Below are positions 7,506 to 10,855 of a stretch of 10,855 nucleotides of DNA, piece by piece. The stretch comes from Firmicutes bacterium CAG:95 (GTDB lineage Bacteria > Bacillota > Clostridia > Lachnospirales > Lachnospiraceae): assembly GCA_000438155.1 (NCBI GenBank), contig FR902980.1, positions 77,590-88,444 on the forward strand. The letters run 5' to 3'. The notes beneath the pieces are model-generated. The model had not been told where the DNA came from. It worked only from the letters and a program-made list of their open reading frames with translations, and did not search any database. How positions within the stretch are numbered: position 1 is the stretch's first letter; every line of letters begins with the position of its first letter. The position numbers and the translations under genes were made by a program.

Positions 7506-8375
7506 GTGGCAGAAAATCAGGAACTGTTTGAGTCAAATGCACACGAAAAGCGCAGGCACAGCTCCTATCTTGTGCCATACAGCTATTATGAAAGCCGGAT
7601 CCCGGATTACTTTCCGTTCGTGCCGCTTCACTGGCATAGGGAGTGGGAGCTGAATTATGTGACGGACGGAGAAGGAATTATGAGAATCGGCGACCGGGAA
7701 GCAGAGGTTCATCCGGGGGATATTCTGCTGATCCAGCCGGAGGTGCTTCATGCCATTGAGGCGGACGGATGCCTTTGTTATGATACGGTGGTATTCCGTA
7801 CCGAAATGCTTGGAAGCAGTGAGGACCGGTGTTATACCGAGATGATTTTTCCTCTCTGCAGGGGAACAGCAAGGCTGCTTCCCGTTCATACAGACAATCC
7901 CTGTTACCTGCAGTTAAAGGAATGTGCAGAGCATGTTATTTTCTGCGCGAAGGAGAACCGTGCACAGACTGATCTTCTGATGAAGGGAGAGCTGTTAAAG
8001 CTATTATGGTATACGGAACAGTCCGGATCGGTAATTTGCCGGCAGGAAACAGATTCCTGGGAAGAGATCCGGACCGTGCTTGACTATATGGCAGAGCATT
8101 ATGAGGATGCCATTACCATAGAGCTGCTGGCCAGACAGGTTCATTTAAGTGAAAGCTATTTCATGCAGAGGTTCCGGGAGATCTCGGGAATGGGAGCGAT
8201 TGAGTATCTGAACCGCCTGAGGATTCAGAAGGCCTGTGAGAAGATTCTTGGGGGTGCAGCAGTTGCGGATGCCGCCTACCAGTGCGGATTTAAGAATTTA
8301 TCCAATTTTAACAGGAAATTTAAAGTTATTACAGGGTGTACGCCCAGACAATATAAAAAGCAAAAGCGAGGATAG
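7506..8375 (+). CDS. AraC-family transcriptional regulator with cupin sensor domain
   Basis: This 289-residue DNA-binding regulator starts at GTG behind a strong ribosome site. The N-terminal half is a cupin-type ligand-binding domain (about 40-100); its first motif HxHx3Ex6G is visible as H42, H44, E48 and G55, followed by HPGDILLI (69-76). The C-terminal 100 residues form the two helix-turn-helix units of the AraC family, the first around 204-225 and the second around 250-275, ending in the family hallmark near CGFKNLSNF (260-268) and TPRQYK (279-284). Regulators of this layout often sense sugars. It is divergent from the GH13 enzyme and 3 bases upstream of ftsH, so it probably controls the GH13 gene and its own operon; that is inferred from position. 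The ligand is unknown. The closing codons also carry the ribosome site for ftsH. Confidence 0.93.
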   Translation: MAENQELFESNAHEKRRHSSYLVPYSYYESRIPDYFPFVPLHWHREWELNYVTDGEGIMRIGDREAEVHPGDILLIQPEVLHAIEADGCLCYDTVVFRTEMLGSSEDRCYTEMIFPLCRGTARLLPVHTDNPCYLQLKECAEHVIFCAKENRAQTDLLMKGELLKLLWYTEQSGSVICRQETDSWEEIRTVLDYMAEHYEDAITIELLARQVHLSESYFMQRFREISGMGAIEYLNRLRIQKACEKILGGAAVADAAYQCGFKNLSNFNRKFKVITGCTPRQYKKQKRG

Positions 8376-8378
8376 TGT

Positions 8379-10214
8379 ATGAAAAAAGTTGAAAAACCAA
8401 AGAAGCCGTTAGTGTTTTATTACCTTGTGGCAATGGTGGTGCTGATTCTGCTCAATACCTTCCTGTTTCCACTGCTGATCAGGAGAAACCAGATTACGGA
8501 AGTGGACTACGGAACGTTCCTTAACATGGTAGAAAGTAAGGAAGTGTCCAGGGTAGAGTTAAACGGCGATTCCATTTATTTTGTGGATACTGATAAGGAA
8601 GAGCCGAAGTACTACGCAACCACAACGTTTGATGATCCGGAGCTTGTAAACCGTCTGGAGGATGCAGGCTGTGAATTTGGACGTGTTGCGGAAAAGGAAA
8701 TGAATCCGATCCTGAATTTCCTGTTGGTATGGATTGTTCCGATCCTGATTTTCTGGGGACTTGGTCAACTGCTCAGCAATTATATGATGAAAAAGATGGG
8801 TGGCGGCGGAGAAGGAAATCCATTTATGTCCTTCGGGAAAAGCAATGCCAAGGTCTATGTGGAATCTACAACCGGAATAACCTTCAATGATGTGGCGGGT
8901 GAAGATGAAGCCAAGGAGCTCTTAACCGAAATTGTAGATTTTCTGCACAATCCGGCAAAGTATCAGGAAATCGGTGCGGTATGTCCGAAGGGTGCACTTC
9001 TTGTAGGACCTCCCGGAACCGGTAAAACCTTACTGGCAAAGGCCGTTGCAGGCGAAGCCAGTGTACCGTTCTTTTCGATTTCCGGTTCGGAATTTGTGGA
9101 GATGTTTGTCGGTATGGGTGCTTCCAAGGTACGTGACCTGTTCCGGCAGGCGAATGAAAAGGCACCATGTATTGTGTTTATTGATGAAATTGATACCATT
9201 GGTAAAAAGCGTGACAGCGGCGGCTATGGAGGTAATGATGAACGTGAGCAGACCCTGAACCAGTTATTAACGGAAATGGATGGTTTTGATGCTTCAAAGG
9301 GTGTTGTGATTCTGGCTGCAACGAACCGGCCGGACAGTCTGGATCCGGCATTGCTCCGCCCCGGACGTTTTGACCGCAGAATCCCTGTGGAGCTTCCGGA
9401 CTTAAAAGGAAGGGAAGAAATTCTGAAGGTACATGCCCGTAAGGTTAAGCTTTCAGATCAGGTAGATTTTAATGCCATTGCAAGAGCCGCTTCCGGAGCG
9501 TCGGGTGCAGAACTTGCCAATATGGTCAATGAAGCCGCGCTCCGTGCAGTCCGTGAGAACCGTAAGTTCGTTACCCAGGCAGATCTTGAAGAGAGTATTG
9601 AAACGGTCATTGCCGGTTATCAGAAGAAAAATAAGGTCTTGTCCACGAAGGAACGTCTCATTGTATCCTATCATGAGATCGGACATGCACTTGTGGCCGC
9701 ATTGCAGACACAATCCGCACCTGTTACCAAGATTACGATTATTCCCCGTACCTCAGGAGCACTCGGTTATACCATGCAGGTAGATTCCGAGGAGCGTAAC
9801 CTGATGACGAAGGAAGAGCTTACCAATAAGATTGCAACCCTTACAGGCGGCAGATGTGCCGAAGAACTGATTTTCCATTCCATTACCACAGGAGCCTCCA
9901 ATGATATTGAGCAGGCAACGAAGCTTGCAAGGGCAATGATTACCCGGTATGGCATGAGTGAAAAATTCGGAATGGTTGCCTTTGAAACCCGGAACAATGC
10001 GTATCTTAACGAAGATGCTACCTTAAGCTGTTCGCCGCAGAAGGCAGCAGAGATTGACGATATGGTGATTTCTCTTGTAAAGCAGGGCTACAGCACAGCC
10101 ATGGAGCTTCTAAGCGCCCATCAGGATAAGCTTCATGAGCTTGCGAAATACCTGTATGAAAAGGAAACGATTACAGGCGAAGAGTTCATGGAAATCTTAA
10201 ATCAGACCAAATAG
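8379..10214 (+). CDS. ftsH: ATP-dependent zinc metalloprotease FtsH
   Basis: This 611-residue membrane protease unfolds and degrades damaged membrane proteins and selected soluble regulators, working as a hexamer on the inner face of the membrane. Two membrane helices (about 11-33 and 112-135) flank a short extracytoplasmic domain. The AAA+ module has Walker A GPPGTGKT (210-217), pore loop FVG (243-245), Walker B with D269-E270 and the second region of homology with R330 and R333. The zinc site is HEIGH (H432, E433, H436) with third ligand D509 in SNDIEQAT; the usual Ala of HEAGH is Ile here, which leaves the ligands intact. Length is normal for the family. The start follows the AraC stop by 3 bases and its ribosome site (GCGAGGA) lies inside that gene, so the two are translationally linked. 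The usual Firmicutes tilS-hpt neighbourhood is absent, which hints at a second, specialised copy. Confidence 0.97.
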   Translation: MKKVEKPKKPLVFYYLVAMVVLILLNTFLFPLLIRRNQITEVDYGTFLNMVESKEVSRVELNGDSIYFVDTDKEEPKYYATTTFDDPELVNRLEDAGCEFGRVAEKEMNPILNFLLVWIVPILIFWGLGQLLSNYMMKKMGGGGEGNPFMSFGKSNAKVYVESTTGITFNDVAGEDEAKELLTEIVDFLHNPAKYQEIGAVCPKGALLVGPPGTGKTLLAKAVAGEASVPFFSISGSEFVEMFVGMGASKVRDLFRQANEKAPCIVFIDEIDTIGKKRDSGGYGGNDEREQTLNQLLTEMDGFDASKGVVILAATNRPDSLDPALLRPGRFDRRIPVELPDLKGREEILKVHARKVKLSDQVDFNAIARAASGASGAELANMVNEAALRAVRENRKFVTQADLEESIETVIAGYQKKNKVLSTKERLIVSYHEIGHALVAALQTQSAPVTKITIIPRTSGALGYTMQVDSEERNLMTKEELTNKIATLTGGRCAEELIFHSITTGASNDIEQATKLARAMITRYGMSEKFGMVAFETRNNAYLNEDATLSCSPQKAAEIDDMVISLVKQGYSTAMELLSAHQDKLHELAKYLYEKETITGEEFMEILNQTK

Positions 10215-10220
10215 TATGAA

Positions 10221-10263
10221 TTTTTGCATCCTGTGTATGACAATTGGTATAATTTTTTGCATC
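10221..10263. repeat. TTTTTGCATC direct repeat flanking the promoter
   Basis: TTTTTGCATC appears at 10221-10230 and 10254-10263, 33 bases apart (about three helical turns). One copy covers the -35 element and the other the predicted transcription start, a layout that would suit autoregulation. No function is shown by sequence alone. Confidence 0.45.
10224..10253 (+). promoter_or_regulatory. Extended -10 promoter before the response regulator
   Basis: TATAAT (10248-10253) is a perfect -10 element preceded directly by TGG, giving an extended -10. TTGCAT (10224-10229) lies 18 bases upstream as a fair -35. Transcription would begin around 10260, so the response-regulator gene has its own promoter rather than depending on read-through from ftsH. 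I see no convincing terminator hairpin after ftsH in this 103-base gap. Confidence 0.7.
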
Positions 10264-10317
10264 GGACAGGTAAACTGAATGGTATGGAAGAACAGACTTA
10301 TATATGGGGAAGCAATG

Positions 10318-10855
10318 ATGAAATTATTGGATCTTGTAATTGTAGATGATGAACCGATTTTATTAAAGGGTCTGTTAAAGACTTATGACTGGGATCAGAT
10401 GGGATTCCAGGTGGTTGGTACAGCATTAAGCGGAGAGCAGGCAATTGAAGTGATCCGTGAGAAGAAACCGGATGTGGTGCTGACCGATATCCGGATGAAA
10501 CAGATGACCGGATTACAGATGATGGATACGATACAGCAGACAGGACAGGAGTGCCTGTTTGTTGTATTAAGTGCGTATCGGGATTTTGAGTATGCAAAGG
10601 AAGCATGCGATCTCGGTGCGTTTGCTTATCTGTTAAAGCCGATTGAGGATGACAAGCTGCAGGAAACCATGCAGAATGCGTACCGGTCCTGTATGGAAAA
10701 GCAGAAAAAAGAAGAGCGCATGGAAAGCTGGGAGAATCTGGTAATGAAGGATGCGACAAGCTTCCTGCAGGTCATTGTGCAGAAGTATCTGTTTAATCAG
10801 ATTTCCTTTGATAAGCTGACCGAGGTTTTTGAGACCGTGGATCAGCCATTACAAA
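10318..10855 (+). CDS. Response regulator, YesN/AraC-like, 3' end beyond window
   Basis: The visible 179 residues begin with a CheY-like receiver domain (about 1-120). The acidic pair D10-D11, the phosphorylation site D57 in LTDIRM, S85 and the conserved K107 in LLKPIE are all present, so it should be phosphorylated by a partner histidine kinase. The opening VDDEP (9-13), the pattern W..MGF.VVG.A.SG near 25-40, and a following charged, probably helical region resemble YesN-type regulators, which end in an AraC-type DNA-binding domain; that part lies outside the window. In Clostridia such regulators often control sugar uptake genes beside their kinase. The start could be either of two adjacent ATGs, 10315 or 10318; I prefer 10318 because GGGGA ends 7 bases before it. 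An in-frame ATG at 10279 is also open but extends past the usual family start. It has its own promoter. Confidence 0.9.
   Translation, partial: MKLLDLVIVDDEPILLKGLLKTYDWDQMGFQVVGTALSGEQAIEVIREKKPDVVLTDIRMKQMTGLQMMDTIQQTGQECLFVVLSAYRDFEYAKEACDLGAFAYLLKPIEDDKLQETMQNAYRSCMEKQKKEERMESWENLVMKDATSFLQVIVQKYLFNQISFDKLTEVFETVDQPLQ

Noticed and set aside
10230..10270. CCTGT...ACAGG as a terminator after ftsH
   Set aside because: The 5-base arms are 31 bases apart and enclose the promoter; they could not form a stable terminator hairpin.
10298..10759. Minus-strand open frame of 153 codons opposite the response regulator
   Set aside because: The + strand frame encodes a complete receiver domain with all key residues; the antisense product is Ser/Pro/His-rich and unrecognisable.
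1..10855. Defence system, mobile element, CRISPR array or tRNA gene
   Set aside because: All long coding regions are assigned to metabolic, regulatory or proteolysis families; no repeat array, transposase, integrase or tRNA-like fold was seen.

Overview
The window looks like chromosome from an anaerobic Firmicute of the Clostridia, most likely a Lachnospiraceae gut or rumen commensal (Roseburia/Butyrivibrio/Blautia-like). This rests on three things: a methionine synthase whose activation domain is a separate small protein, a GH3 beta-glucosidase with reversed domain order (an architecture known from Butyrivibrio and Ruminococcus), and purine-rich Shine-Dalgarno sites with promoters close to the sigma-A consensus. 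The assignment is from protein resemblance by eye; no database was searched.

Region 1 (10-3263, + strand) makes methionine. A 223-residue stand-alone B12-dependent methionine synthase activation protein is followed by the core methionine synthase MetH (homocysteine, folate, cap and cobalamin modules), which lacks that activation domain. The two proteins together should equal one full-length MetH. Region 2 (3285-5708, + strand) is a large cytoplasmic GH3 beta-glucosidase that starts only 21 bases after the metH stop. It ends at a strong hairpin (5737-5772) that can serve as a terminator for both strands.

Region 3 (5793-7340, - strand) is a GH13 alpha-glucosidase/alpha-amylase-type enzyme, divergent from Region 4 (7506-10214, + strand). 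Region 4 holds an AraC-family regulator with a cupin sensor domain, followed after 3 bases by an FtsH membrane AAA+ protease. The 165-base divergent spacer holds a good + strand promoter, a possible - strand promoter and three in-phase ATTCTA repeats (steps of 11 and 21 bases), which look like regulator binding sites. The simplest reading is that the regulator senses a sugar and controls the GH13 gene and its own operon; this is inference.

Region 5 (10215-10855) has an extended -10 promoter flanked by a direct repeat, and then the start of a two-component response regulator that runs off the window.

I see no RNA genes, CRISPR arrays, insertion sequences or phage genes, and no clear undescribed system. 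The points most worth a second look are the phased operator-like repeats, the AraC-FtsH linkage, the permuted GH3 and the cysteine cluster on the MetH activation protein.
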